Assembly (NCBI GenBank): GCA_944321825.1
Contig: CALUMU010000011.1
Span: 20,002-84,001 of the forward strand
DNA: 64,000 nucleotides
Direction of reading: 5' to 3'
From: Candidatus Amulumruptor caecigallinarius
GTDB lineage: Bacteria; Bacteroidota; Bacteroidia; Bacteroidales; Muribaculaceae
The position numbers and the translations under genes were made by a program. Shown piece by piece: positions 27,461 through 35,922 of this stretch; position 1 is the first letter of the stretch; each line of letters opens with the position of its first letter. Under the pieces are notes generated by a model that was not told the origin of the DNA, did not search any database, and worked only from the letters and a program-made list of their open reading frames with translations.

Positions 27461-28309
27461 CTATTGCTTACGGAAAACGGTCCTGCACCAGTCACCCTCG
27501 GTGCATGTACCTGTCAGCACAAACCCATGCCCGGCTGCCGCTTTTTCTATCAGAGGGACATCTGCAAGATAGAAACCGCTGAATACAGCGATACCTCCCT
27601 CTTTGATAGCACCGGCATATAGAGCCATGTCGTTGATGATTATATTGCGGTTGATATTGGCGAGAAACAGATCCGCCTTTTGGCATTTCTCCAATGAAGC
27701 GGCATCGCCGAGTACTACTTCGACAGCGTCGCCAGCACCGTTAGCCTCCACATTTTCACGGGCATTGACCACCGCCATCTCGTCTATTTCAATAGCTGTG
27801 ACATGCGAAGCTCCGAGCATCGACGCAAGTATGGCAAGAATACCGCTGCCTGTGCCCATGTCTGTCACCGCTTTGCCCTCCACACCGCAATCGAGGAGAA
27901 ATCTTATCATCAGGCTCGTAGTGGCATGGTGACCTGTCCCGAAAGCCATCTTAGGGTCTATGACTATGTCATAGGCTGCGTCAGGGACATCTGTGTGAAA
28001 AGAACTATGGATGGCAACCTTGTCACCCACCACAATTGGGCGGAAATAATTCTTCTCCCACTCGCTGTTCCAGTCGCGTCCTTCTACCGTCTCCGAAGTC
28101 CAGACGATGTGTGTGTCAAACGGAAACTCGGCTATTATGCGGTCGACAGTTTCCGCATCAAAGTCCTCCTCCCTGACATATGCCGTCATCCCTGCATCAG
28201 TGGTCACAAAACTTTCATACCCGGCATCCGCAAGGAAAGCCGCAAGAAGATCCGTCATGTCGGCCGAACAGGGCACAAGGCGGAAATCGGTCTGGCGATA
28301 GTCATTCAT
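27461..28309 (-). CDS. prmA: ribosomal protein L11 methyltransferase PrmA
   Basis: The 282-residue SAM methyltransferase shows the N-terminal substrate domain with WNSEWEKNYFRPIVV and the family signature DPKMAFGTGHHATTSLMI, then the SAM motif DMGTGSGILAILASMLG, IEIDEMAVVNARENVEANG and the LANINRNIII loop. It trimethylates ribosomal protein L11. A full promoter (28344-28373) lies 34 bp upstream. The N-terminal domain is of the usual Bacteroidetes length. Confidence 0.93.
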   Translation of the reverse strand: MNDYRQTDFRLVPCSADMTDLLAAFLADAGYESFVTTDAGMTAYVREEDFDAETVDRIIAEFPFDTHIVWTSETVEGRDWNSEWEKNYFRPIVVGDKVAIHSSFHTDVPDAAYDIVIDPKMAFGTGHHATTSLMIRFLLDCGVEGKAVTDMGTGSGILAILASMLGASHVTAIEIDEMAVVNARENVEANGAGDAVEVVLGDAASLEKCQKADLFLANINRNIIINDMALYAGAIKEGGIAVFSGFYLADVPLIEKAAAGHGFVLTGTCTEGDWCRTVFRKQ

Positions 28310-28343
28310 AAAGACTATTAATAAATCGGTTGTACTTTTTCAG

Positions 28344-28373
28344 CAAAGTTACTCATTTTTAAACAACAAACAA
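28344..28373 (-). promoter_or_regulatory. promoter of prmA
   Basis: On the minus strand TTG (28373-28371), a 19-bp spacer and TAACTTTG (28351-28344). It lies immediately downstream of the terminator of the preceding operon. Confidence 0.72.
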
Positions 28374-28383
28374 ACGCGGACGA

Positions 28384-28416
28384 CCCCGCCTCGAAGCACA
28401 ATGCTCGGAGGCGGGG
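28384..28416 (-). terminator. terminator of the YtxH/holin-like operon
   Basis: CCCCGCCTC (28384-28392) pairs with GAGGCGGGG (28408-28416). On the minus strand it is followed by TCGTCCGCGTTTGTTTGTTT, a weak T-rich tail. Confidence 0.6.
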
Positions 28417-28450
28417 CCGTTATGTCACATTAGCCGAAAGATGCCGGGAG

Positions 28451-28738
28451 TTATCTGCGTTTGCGTATGCGCATGAGCGAGCGGAAACCGGTCATGAGTT
28501 TCAAGCCCAGCAACACATAATCAAAGTAACTGAAACAGTTCAAGACCCGTCCGACCCACGACTGCTTACCTGACAGCGAGCCGGTAGAGGTCAGATTACG
28601 CCCCATACCTGCCAGCTGCTCTTTCTGCATCTGTATGCGGGCCAGAGTGTACGCCCTCAGATAGACTATCTCATCTATAGTGTACCTGTGGCTTGCTGTA
28701 GGGTCGCTGAACGAGCTGATGAGTTCCTTATGATTCAT
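28451..28738 (-). CDS. small conserved-looking protein, last gene of YtxH/holin-like operon
   Basis: The 95-residue protein starts MNHKELISSFSDPTASHRYT. Its ATG overlaps the stop of the preceding membrane protein as ATGA (28735-28738), so translation is coupled and the longer frame starting at 28768 is rejected. It has a helical DEIVYLRAYTLARIQMQKEQ segment and a basic C-terminus (RSLMRIRKRR) after a moderately hydrophobic stretch. I do not recognise the family; the operon suggests an envelope role. Confidence 0.65.
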   Translation of the reverse strand: MNHKELISSFSDPTASHRYTIDEIVYLRAYTLARIQMQKEQLAGMGRNLTSTGSLSGKQSWVGRVLNCFSYFDYVLLGLKLMTGFRSLMRIRKRR

Positions 28739-29067
28739 GACAGTAAGAGTTGAGATATGAATCGGCATATCGGATTGACTATAAGCCGTTTCTTAAAGAG
28801 TACGAACACTCCTATAAGCAACAGGTACAGTCCGCCAATGATTAGATAGGCCCACATCGCTCCGATTCCCATGGCAATCCAATGGACGAGCGCAATCGAC
28901 AGGAAAAAGAATGCAATCACTCCCAGGACGAACACGACAGCACACAATGCTATCGTCGCCAAAAGCCTCGCAGCCTTCTCGGTGACGGTGAGCTTGGTGT
29001 TGGACCAGTAGAGCTTTATCAGCTCCGACAGCCTCATCCATAGATTTTTATAACTCTCGGTATCCAT
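28735..29067 (-). CDS. phage-holin-like (Holin-X/DUF1469 type) membrane protein
   Basis: The 110-residue protein has a short amphipathic N-terminus (LSELIKLYWSNTKLTVTEKA) followed by two transmembrane segments at about residues 36-62 and 68-90, then FKKRLIVNPICRFIS. This matches the putative holin-X/YqjE-like family usually found beside YtxH or DUF883 proteins in envelope-stress operons; it is not expected to be a true phage lysis holin, as no phage genes are nearby. It lies 40 bp downstream of the YtxH gene. Confidence 0.75.
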   Translation of the reverse strand: MDTESYKNLWMRLSELIKLYWSNTKLTVTEKAARLLATIALCAVVFVLGVIAFFFLSIALVHWIAMGIGAMWAYLIIGGLYLLLIGVFVLFKKRLIVNPICRFISQLLLS

Positions 29068-29107
29068 CAGGTCAGGGGACTAATGTCGTCGCACCAGTCA
29101 GAGAGGC

Positions 29108-29308
29108 TTATTCGGCCTCTACCTCACTGGTGAGCTGCTCTACGAGAGCATCGATTTCACTGTCGCAGCATATGATGCCTTTCTTGCGGAGAATCTCGCG
29201 GATACGCTTGCGTGTGTCCTCACCTTTCTCCGGGGCAAGAAGCAGCGCAGCTCCGGCACCCACTATAGCTCCGCCTAAAAATGCGTAAAGAATTGATGTT
29301 GCGTTCAT
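29108..29308 (-). CDS. YtxH domain protein
   Basis: The 66-residue protein has one N-terminal transmembrane helix with Gly/Ala zipper (FLGGAIVGAGAALLLAPEKG), the LLLAPEKGEDTRKRIRE signature of YtxH-family stress proteins, then a charged helix. It is a single-pass inner-membrane protein of unknown biochemical role. It shares the signature with the separate YtxH gene at 29545. Its ATG directly abuts an inverted-repeat element (29309-29536). Confidence 0.8.
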   Translation of the reverse strand: MNATSILYAFLGGAIVGAGAALLLAPEKGEDTRKRIREILRKKGIICCDSEIDALVEQLTSEVEAE

Positions 29309-29536
29309 AAGTAACTCACAAAAATTAGTTATAAATTAAATCTTTCAAGTAACCCTGCGGGCTTGCATATCCTTATTCGTCTTTTCGGATGATTTTTAAC
29401 TCTCACTCAGTCGTTTAGCTCGCTTTATCGGCTTGTCGCTTTGGAGCGCAGCGAAAAAGAAACTCCATCGCTCGACTTAAAATTCGTCTCGAAAATCCTT
29501 CGCAATTATATGTAAGCTAATTTTTGCGAGTTACTT
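29309..29536. repeat. 228-bp MITE-like element with 20-bp terminal inverted repeats
   Basis: The left end AAGTAACTCACAAAAATTAG (29309-29328) and the right end (29517-29536) are inverted copies with one mismatch. No open frame lies inside. The inner sequence is AT-rich with GC-rich islets and partial inverted symmetry. Related ends occur at 35880 and 50341. The element fills the whole gap between the two YtxH genes. Confidence 0.7.
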
Positions 29537-29544
29537 GTCATTTT

Positions 29545-29748
29545 TTATTTTACTTTATCGATTTCGTCAGCGATAGTGTCTGCAAGCTCTTCCATCTTGT
29601 TTTTCTTGAGCTTCAGACCCTGCTCTTTGAGAAATTCCATTATGTTGTCACGAGTCTTTTCACCCTTTTCAGGAGCAAGAAGAAGACCTACAGCTGCTCC
29701 AGCGACGGCACCGCCGACCACTGCGAGAATAATGTTGAGGGGTTTCAT
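29545..29748 (-). CDS. YtxH domain protein (second copy)
   Basis: The 67-residue protein opens MKPLNIILAVVGGAVAGAAV, a single Gly/Ala-rich transmembrane helix, continues LLLAPEKGEKTRDNIMEFL as in the gene at 29108, and ends in a Lys/Glu-rich helix. The two are similar enough to be paralogues. It is separated from the downstream copy by the inverted-repeat element, so it may be transcribed on its own. Confidence 0.8.
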   Translation of the reverse strand: MKPLNIILAVVGGAVAGAAVGLLLAPEKGEKTRDNIMEFLKEQGLKLKKNKMEELADTIADEIDKVK

Positions 29749-29852
29749 ATCGGTATGTTTTTAAGAATTGGTTGATGACAAATCAATTGCCTATTTTAAT
29801 ATATAACAATCAGACCGTATTTTTGTGCGATTAGCCTGCGACTTTTTCCACA

Positions 29853-31274
29853 TTACATGAGCAAATAGCTGGTCAGAGGAGCGGTCTTGCCGGTCAATAC
29901 ACCTTTCTTAACCACAAACTTGGTGCCATGCACGCCATCAGTATATTCGCCGTCGGCGAGCGAAGTAGCCAGTTTGACCTTCTGTGCCTTATTGCTGATG
30001 TTGACCAAAGCAACGCCCTTGTTTCCGCGCTCGACTTCCACGAGAGCACCGTTTTCAGAGACTACGATATTTTCAGGCTGACCCGCCATGGCAGTACGGA
30101 ACTTGTTGACAGCCACGACTTCAGGATGCTTGAAATTATCATTGCCACGGGCTCCTATACGGTTGTTGCCCCACACATTGCCCGGACCGCTACCGGCAGG
30201 ACGGCTGTAGAAAAGCGGCATACCTCCATTGCGGGCGGTCAGAACCACCCATCCCATGCGTATCTGGTCATCCGTCAGGCCGGCGGACTCGTGGGCATTA
30301 CAGTATGTGTCATGCGATTCGACCCAAGTGACAAGGTGGTCAGGCGTCATTGTGTGGTTCCAGCCACGCAGGTCGACGGAATTGGCATCCATTTTTTCGA
30401 GGGCAGTACGGAGCGTATGCCCATAGTTGCTCGCCGTCATCGACATGTATTTTGCATATTCAGCCTCCGGGACATTCTTATCCTGAAGCACTTCGCCGTA
30501 GACAAACACCGTGTCAGGCATCAGCAGCGACAATCCCTGCACAGCCTCGCGACCTGTAGCGACATCCCAGAAGTTGTTACGCTCCGCCTCCGGGGCTACC
30601 GGATCGCTCGGCACACCTATATGCTTGGCTGTATCGAAGCGGAAACCACGGGCGCCGAGATTGATCAGGTCGTTGATATACTGGAGGAAATAATACTGGA
30701 AATCAGGGTTTTCAGTATTTACGTCAGGCAGCCCGCCCATGGCCCACAGAGTGCATTGTGTACGGTCGTTATAATCCTTTATCTCATTAAAGCCTGATTT
30801 ATGATACAGCTTCTGACGGCCACCTACCGCAGTCAGGAAATCCTGAGTCACGGCCGTAGTGTCAAATGCAGTGTGGTTGGGAAGCACATCTACAAGCACT
30901 TTCACATTATATTTGCGGGCGCTGTCACATAGAGCCTTGAACTGGTCACGCGTACCGAGCTGGTAATTGCCGACCTTCCAGTCGATAGGCTGGTAATGGT
31001 AGTACCATTTACCTTTTACCGAATCACCTTCCTGGCTGAACAGAGCCATGCCTCCGCCTTCACCGACGTAGCAGGTATTGGCAGGAGATGTCTGCACGTA
31101 TTTGTAACCGGCATCGGCAATGTCTTTCATGTTGTCGGCTACGGTAGGGAACGACCACGACCAAGCATGCAGGATAGTCGCATCAGCAGGAATTTTAGGA
31201 TCTGGATTAGTGGAGGCAGATGCCATGAGAGCTGCCACGGAAAGCGTACCGGCTATTGCAGTCAACTTTTTCAT
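29853..31274 (-). CDS. secreted alpha-amylase, GH13
   Basis: The 473-residue protein has a signal peptide (MKKLTAIAGTLSVAALMASA). The GH13 barrel shows VLVDVLPNHTAF (region I), GFRFDTAKH with the nucleophile Asp (region II), VFVYGEVLQ with the acid Glu (region III) and WVESHDTY with the third Asp (region IV), followed by a C-terminal beta domain (VALVNISNKAQKV). It should hydrolyse alpha-1,4 glucans in the periplasm or outside. No SusC/SusD pair is next to it, so it is not in a classical polysaccharide-utilisation locus. The cytoplasmic glycogen genes are 16 kb away. Confidence 0.9.
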   Translation of the reverse strand: MKKLTAIAGTLSVAALMASASTNPDPKIPADATILHAWSWSFPTVADNMKDIADAGYKYVQTSPANTCYVGEGGGMALFSQEGDSVKGKWYYHYQPIDWKVGNYQLGTRDQFKALCDSARKYNVKVLVDVLPNHTAFDTTAVTQDFLTAVGGRQKLYHKSGFNEIKDYNDRTQCTLWAMGGLPDVNTENPDFQYYFLQYINDLINLGARGFRFDTAKHIGVPSDPVAPEAERNNFWDVATGREAVQGLSLLMPDTVFVYGEVLQDKNVPEAEYAKYMSMTASNYGHTLRTALEKMDANSVDLRGWNHTMTPDHLVTWVESHDTYCNAHESAGLTDDQIRMGWVVLTARNGGMPLFYSRPAGSGPGNVWGNNRIGARGNDNFKHPEVVAVNKFRTAMAGQPENIVVSENGALVEVERGNKGVALVNISNKAQKVKLATSLADGEYTDGVHGTKFVVKKGVLTGKTAPLTSYLLM

Positions 31275-31356
31275 CGTACTTTGTGAACTTAAAGGTAAGG
31301 ATTGTATATTATAATTACTTAAGTGATATAAGTGTCAAAAAGGATTTCTTTTCACC

Positions 31357-31385
31357 CAAAGTTAGCAAATATTTTCGGTTTTCAA
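31357..31385 (-). promoter_or_regulatory. promoter of the alpha-amylase
   Basis: On the minus strand TTG (31385-31383), an 18-bp spacer and TAACTTTG (31364-31357). The leader to the ATG at 31274 is about 75-80 nt. Confidence 0.62.
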
Positions 31386-31435
31386 TTCGCACTATAGCTT
31401 AAAGCCGTGCTGCTTTAGCTTTTATTAGCATCTCT

Positions 31436-32278
31436 CTACCGGTGCAGTCTGTATCGCTTGGCAAGTCTGGCGTATGCGTCGGTTTCCTTGAAGTCTATCA
31501 GTGCGGCATTAATCGAATCGGCAAGCTGCTGGCGGTCACGCGCTATGAGCCACGACTGGAATTGCGTGAAGGAAATCCCCAACGACACATCGACCTGCGG
31601 GTAATCCTTAGCCAGACGCAACGCAGTAGCCTCATTGACCACCGCCATAGGAATCTGACCGAGAGAGGTCAGCATAAACAACTGCTCCGAGCCGTATTCG
31701 TCGCTCTCCTTGACAGGAATCTCCCGGCCTATTTCACGCGACAGATTATGGAGCCGCGATACGGCAGGAGACCCCTTTGGCACCCACACGGTGTCACCTC
31801 CCAGCTCTATCTGGGTCTGTACCCTCCCTTTCCGCGTAACCGAATCACGCATCTGCACGAGCACCTGCTTGTCGAGAAACGACGGCTCGGTAAATATCAC
31901 CCTGTCCTGCATGTCGGTAGTCCGGGCGACATCCGCCACCAATATGTCATATTTATGCGAGTCAAGGCCGTCGAGACCCTGGCTGATATTGGTCAACGGA
32001 TGGAATTTCAACGGCAGTCCCTTTTGGCGGGCTATCTCCCGGATGACATCGTAATTAAAGCCGCCCAACGTGTCGTCATAGCGGTAAAGCGACATTGGCG
32101 AGTACTCTATGGCCACATCAAGCGTGTCGCCTGACGACGGAAGGTAGGGGATGCGGTAACTACGGAAGATACTGCACTCCCTGAGCATGACCATGCAGGT
32201 CAATGCAGCGACGAGAAGCACCGCATAGAGCAGCGCACGTCCACGGGCCGGTCTTGGGCGTTGTAACATATTTGGCAT
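31436..32278 (-). CDS. periplasmic solute-binding (SBP_bac_3-like) protein without transporter
   Basis: The 280-residue protein has an N-terminal membrane anchor (ALLYAVLLVAALTCMVML) and a type 3 periplasmic binding fold: DTLDVAIEYSPMSLYRYDD, GGFNYDVIREIARQKGLP, YDILVADVARTTDMQ and FTEPSFLDKQVLVQ. No ABC permease or ATPase is adjacent. It resembles the binding half of the MltF-like protein at 62139, but has no transglycosylase domain. It starts 4 bp after the porin stop, so the two are co-transcribed. Ligand unknown; a sensor or murein-peptide-binding role is possible. Confidence 0.75.
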   Translation of the reverse strand: MPNMLQRPRPARGRALLYAVLLVAALTCMVMLRECSIFRSYRIPYLPSSGDTLDVAIEYSPMSLYRYDDTLGGFNYDVIREIARQKGLPLKFHPLTNISQGLDGLDSHKYDILVADVARTTDMQDRVIFTEPSFLDKQVLVQMRDSVTRKGRVQTQIELGGDTVWVPKGSPAVSRLHNLSREIGREIPVKESDEYGSEQLFMLTSLGQIPMAVVNEATALRLAKDYPQVDVSLGISFTQFQSWLIARDRQQLADSINAALIDFKETDAYARLAKRYRLHR

Positions 32279-32282
32279 TCAC

Positions 32283-34244
32283 TTAGTTGGCAAAATCGAC
32301 AGAGATGCCCATCTGGAATCTCCTGGGATTGAGAGGATAGTGGGGGATTGAAAAATAATTGTTGGAACCCATGCCCTGATTGACATGCGACATCATCACA
32401 TAGAAGCGGGCACGGCTGAGTTTCAGGTTGATGTACGCATTCATAAACGCGAAATTGCCACACAGAGCTTCATCCTGATTATAGAATGCCTCAGTGGCCG
32501 GCTGATAACCGGGGGCTCGGTAACGCGTATAATAATCGCAGTCGACTCCCAACTGTACGGACAACACCTTTGCAATCTTGAAAGTAACGTACAGATTGCT
32601 GTAGACGGCAAGAGCCGGAAGCGGTATCACATCCTCATTGGACGTGGCCTGATAAGTAATACGGTTGTCCCAATGCAGCGGTCCTACTGAAAACGGCTGC
32701 TCCAGACGCGCCCAGAACAACTGCACTCCGCCGCTATGCTGGGCCGGCAGGGCGTTCCGGTCGAAATAAACGCAGTTAGTGACTGTCTCCGTCCCGACAT
32801 TGACCGATGTACCCCAGCGCGGAAATTCGATACGCCCCCCGACCCGGAACGATTGCGTATTGTCGAAATTATTGTTCCATATATAATGGTTCGAGCGGTA
32901 TTTCTCCATGAGCGGCGAGCAGTGTTCATTGACCAATCTGGCATACGCGGTGACGCTCAAAGTGTCCTTGCGAAGCGGAATATTGCCTGTCATATGTCCC
33001 GACACATTGAATTCCCCGGCCGCACCGACAACGCCTATACGTCCTATCGCGTCATATTTGAAATACTTGCCTTTGTCACTATAAAGGCGCGCTCCGACAT
33101 ACAGACGGTTTTGCGTGATGACATCCTCCATAGGCGTGTAATCCGGCAGCGGTGTCAGCTCCTCGTGACGCGGATATTCCGCCTCGTCGTAATAAGGCAG
33201 ACGGTAACGGCTGTAGTCATAAGTGACAAATCCTGTCAGTCCCATCTTGGCCCACTTGTGGAAGCCCTCTATAAGGCCGATGCCCAGAGTATTTGTCACA
33301 TTGGTGTACGAGGTCCTGTCATACCCCCCCGAAGTGTCATAGTAATTGTCAGCCCAGAAGCCTTCGGTGTCCTCGCTGCTGTTCTTGTTCGTAAACACAT
33401 GCGAATTGGTTTTCAGATTGAAAGTCCATATCAGGTCGGTCACAGGGATGAATGTGCGCCGGACTATGGTATCGGTATCACTGCGCTCTACATGATGATA
33501 CCCGAGGCTATAACGGTTGTTGACAAACAGGTCAAATCCCTTGACCCTCGTATGGGCATCGTTGAGATTGACCGCAAAGTTCTTCGCGCCGCCACCGATA
33601 GCCGCCGACGGGGCATTGTCGGGATCAAGTATCACCGCGTCATCCTTAAGCCCCCCGTTTTCCTTGTTAAGCATATTGTATGACAGCATACTCACCATCA
33701 ACTGATAACGGTCTCCCATATAGGAACCCGACAATCCCCAATTAAAATCCTTGGAACCCTGAGCTTGGTAGCTTCCCCTCGAATAAAGGTAATCGAGATA
33801 CGCCCCTATCTGTATCTGACGGTTGACATTGCCTGAAAAGACACCGTTAAGACGGTCCTGGCCGACATCCCGCCCACCGCCGAAATTGTAACTCAGCAGC
33901 GTCATGGGTATGCGCGTGTTGTAAAACTTGTAACTGTCAAGTGGCGGCAACCAAGCTCTGAGAGGGTCTACGAAATAAAAATCGCTCTTCGGAGCCCTGT
34001 CAATCCATATCATATTGATTCCTTGCGCACCGAGGTTACCCGTAGTGGCATAAGCGGAAGACACCGCCGAGGGCACCGACCGCTGCGCATAGTCAGTAAA
34101 CAGTGTGTCTATCGTGGAGGGATGCGACACTCCAAGCGGCATCGTGGCCTCCCATGCGTATGACGGTGCTATCTCTGGGTCTTTGGCTCCGACCGCAACC
34201 ATGGCAGAGAGCAATATTATAAGGAATAACAGGATTTTTTTCAT
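32283..34244 (-). CDS. putative porin (Bacteroidetes outer-membrane barrel)
   Basis: The 653-residue protein starts MKKILLFLIILLSAMVAVGA, a signal peptide, and is made of alternating beta strands with many Tyr, Asn and Asp turns (for example VNRQIQIGAYLDYLYSRGSY and DYLYSRGSYQAQGSKDFNW), with a terminal RRFQMGISVDFAN strand. This fits the family annotated as putative porin in Bacteroidetes. The frame is open to 34277, but that ATG lies in the -7 box, so 34244 is preferred. It is followed 4 bp later by the solute-binding protein gene, suggesting a substrate handled by both. Confidence 0.78.
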   Translation of the reverse strand: MKKILLFLIILLSAMVAVGAKDPEIAPSYAWEATMPLGVSHPSTIDTLFTDYAQRSVPSAVSSAYATTGNLGAQGINMIWIDRAPKSDFYFVDPLRAWLPPLDSYKFYNTRIPMTLLSYNFGGGRDVGQDRLNGVFSGNVNRQIQIGAYLDYLYSRGSYQAQGSKDFNWGLSGSYMGDRYQLMVSMLSYNMLNKENGGLKDDAVILDPDNAPSAAIGGGAKNFAVNLNDAHTRVKGFDLFVNNRYSLGYHHVERSDTDTIVRRTFIPVTDLIWTFNLKTNSHVFTNKNSSEDTEGFWADNYYDTSGGYDRTSYTNVTNTLGIGLIEGFHKWAKMGLTGFVTYDYSRYRLPYYDEAEYPRHEELTPLPDYTPMEDVITQNRLYVGARLYSDKGKYFKYDAIGRIGVVGAAGEFNVSGHMTGNIPLRKDTLSVTAYARLVNEHCSPLMEKYRSNHYIWNNNFDNTQSFRVGGRIEFPRWGTSVNVGTETVTNCVYFDRNALPAQHSGGVQLFWARLEQPFSVGPLHWDNRITYQATSNEDVIPLPALAVYSNLYVTFKIAKVLSVQLGVDCDYYTRYRAPGYQPATEAFYNQDEALCGNFAFMNAYINLKLSRARFYVMMSHVNQGMGSNNYFSIPHYPLNPRRFQMGISVDFAN

Positions 34245-34274
34245 AAGGAAGTTTCTGTATTCACAGGACTGCGG

Positions 34275-34282
34275 CAAAGTTA
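34275..34282 (-). promoter_or_regulatory. -7 box of the porin operon
   Basis: The reverse strand reads TAACTTTG, 30 bp before the ATG at 34244. The nearest TTG upstream is 26 bp away, longer than usual. Confidence 0.5.
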
Positions 34283-34429
34283 CTGAAAAAAATCCATTGG
34301 AATAGGCACAAAAAAAAATTACTCGTCGTCTCGACGAATAATCTTCTTACCTTAAATCTAATACCATGAAAAACTTGGTACAAAGTTAAGGATTAGATGT
34401 TGAAAACCAAAATCTACGAACTAAAAAAC

Positions 34430-34443
34430 ATGTTATTTAACAT
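34430..34443 (-). terminator. weak AT-rich hairpin after the histidine operon
   Basis: ATGTT/AACAT around a 4-nt loop, followed on the minus strand by GTTTTTTAG. The stem is short and AT-rich, so termination here is only possible. Confidence 0.35.
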
Positions 34444-34463
34444 AGTTTAAGAGTAGTCCCGTT

Positions 34464-35063
34464 TTACGAGTGCCTTTTGATCAGCTCGCGCTCGATGTCA
34501 GGGAGGGTGACATCCATCTGCTCAAGAAGCACAAGAAGATGATATATGAGGTCGGACGCTTCGTAGATGAAACGGTCACGGTTGCCGTCGACAGCCTCAA
34601 CGACCGATTCTACCGCCTCCTCGCCTACTTTTTGGGCTATCTTCTTCACACCTTTAATAAAAAGCTTGGTAGTGTACGAGTTTTCCGGCATCTGCGCGTG
34701 GCGTTGCTGCACCAACCGGCTCAGACTGCGTATGAATCCGTCCTCGACAGGCGTGTCGAAGCACGACACGGTACCCCGGTGACATGTAGGGCCTATAGGA
34801 TCGGCTTTTATTAGCAACGTATCGGCATCACAGTCGGCGTACATATCCACGACATTAAGGAAATGCCCGGAAGTCTCACCTTTGGTCCATAATGCCTGAC
34901 GTGTACGGCTGTAGAACGTTACTTTACCTGTGGCTACGGTCTTATCAAACGCCTCACGGTTCATATATCCGAGCATCAGCACACGTAATGTGGTAGCATC
35001 CTGAACTACGACCGGCAAAAGTCCGTCAGCGCATTTATCGAGTTTAAAATGGTTGAAATCCAT
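34464..35063 (-). CDS. hisIE: bifunctional phosphoribosyl-AMP cyclohydrolase / phosphoribosyl-ATP pyrophosphatase HisIE
   Basis: The 199-residue fusion performs steps 2 and 3 of histidine synthesis. The HisI part (1-~105) has LMLGYMNREAF, YSRTRQALWTKGETSGH and the metal-binding DMYADCDADTLLI and GPTCHRGTVSC motifs. The HisE part (~110-199) is helical, with EDGFIRSLSRLVQQR and KVGEEAVESVVEAV. Both are complete. Last gene of the operon, 23 bp after hisF. Confidence 0.95.
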   Translation of the reverse strand: MDFNHFKLDKCADGLLPVVVQDATTLRVLMLGYMNREAFDKTVATGKVTFYSRTRQALWTKGETSGHFLNVVDMYADCDADTLLIKADPIGPTCHRGTVSCFDTPVEDGFIRSLSRLVQQRHAQMPENSYTTKLFIKGVKKIAQKVGEEAVESVVEAVDGNRDRFIYEASDLIYHLLVLLEQMDVTLPDIERELIKRHS

Positions 35064-35086
35064 ATATTCAAATCTTAAAAATAGTC

Positions 35087-35851
35087 CTACAAAGAAGTGC
35101 GCACAGGGATGCCCAACGCCGCAAGCTGCCGTTTCAGCTCCGACACGGTAATCTCTCCATAGTGGAAAATGCTGGCTGCCAGAGCGGCATCGGCACGTCC
35201 CTCCTGAAGCACCTCGGCTATATCGCCCACACTGCCAGCCCCACCAGAGGCTATCACGGGGATAGTGAGGTCGGCTGCCAGACGTGCATATGTGTCACAC
35301 GGATAGCCGTTGCGCGTGCCGTCATGGTTCATGGAGGTGAAAAGTATCTCTCCGGCACCACGTGCCTCCACCTCCGAAGCCCACGTAAACAGTTCGCGCC
35401 CGCTCACCCGGCTGCCGCCATGGGTGGTCACATGCCAGATGCCGTCATCCATGAGCTTGGCATCAATAGCAGCCACTACAAACTGTGCGCCATACCGTCC
35501 GGCTATCTGTGATATGAGTTCGGGATTGGCTACAGCAGCACTGTTGACCGTAATTTTGTCAGCACCTGCATCGAGCAGCCGCGAGGCATCATCAACAGTA
35601 GAAATGCCGCCTCCCACAGTAAAAGGGATGTTGATACGGTCGGCAATCCTCTCAACCAGACGCGTAAAGGTGCTGCGCCCTTCGCGCGACGCGCTGATGT
35701 CGAGAAACACTAATTCGTCGGCACCTTCGGCTGCATAACGAGCCCCGAGTTCTACGGCATCCCCGACATCTGCAAGCCCTTCGAAGTTTATGCCTTTGAC
35801 AGTACGTCCGTCTTTGACATCAAGACAAGGAATTATGCGTTTTGCAAGCAT
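35087..35851 (-). CDS. hisF: imidazole glycerol phosphate synthase cyclase subunit HisF
   Basis: The 254-residue TIM barrel starts [20 protein letters not shown] with the catalytic Asp11, has the second catalytic Asp in VVAAIDAK, and phosphate-binding TVGGGIST and [11 protein letters not shown] loops. With HisH it converts PRFAR and glutamine-derived ammonia to IGP and AICAR. A short inverted-repeat element (35880-35915) separates it from hisA, the widest gap inside the operon (71 bp). Confidence 0.96.
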   Translation of the reverse strand: MLAKRIIPCLDVKDGRTVKGINFEGLADVGDAVELGARYAAEGADELVFLDISASREGRSTFTRLVERIADRINIPFTVGGGISTVDDASRLLDAGADKITVNSAAVANPELISQIAGRYGAQFVVAAIDAKLMDDGIWHVTTHGGSRVSGRELFTWASEVEARGAGEILFTSMNHDGTRNGYPCDTYARLAADLTIPVIASGGAGSVGDIAEVLQEGRADAALAASIFHYGEITVSELKRQLAALGIPVRTSL

Positions 35852-35879
35852 ATGTGGCTATATATATGTTTCAACTAAT

Positions 35880-35915
35880 AAGTAACTCGCAAAAATTAGC
35901 TTGCATATGTTACTT
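35880..35915. repeat. 36-bp short form of the AAGTAAC element, between hisA and hisF
   Basis: It begins AAGTAACTCGCAAAAATTAG (identical to the right end of the element at 29309-29536, read inward), continues CTTGCATAT and ends GTTACTT, the inverse of its first 7 bp. It looks like an internally deleted copy. Confidence 0.6.
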
Positions 35916-35922
35916 AACTTAA

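Noticed and set aside
28735..29067. Holin-like gene taken as a sign of prophage
   Set aside because: No other phage gene is near; the YtxH neighbour places it in an envelope-stress operon.
32736..33683. 315-codon open frame antisense to the porin
   Set aside because: Shadow; the porin strand has signal peptide, strands and promoter.
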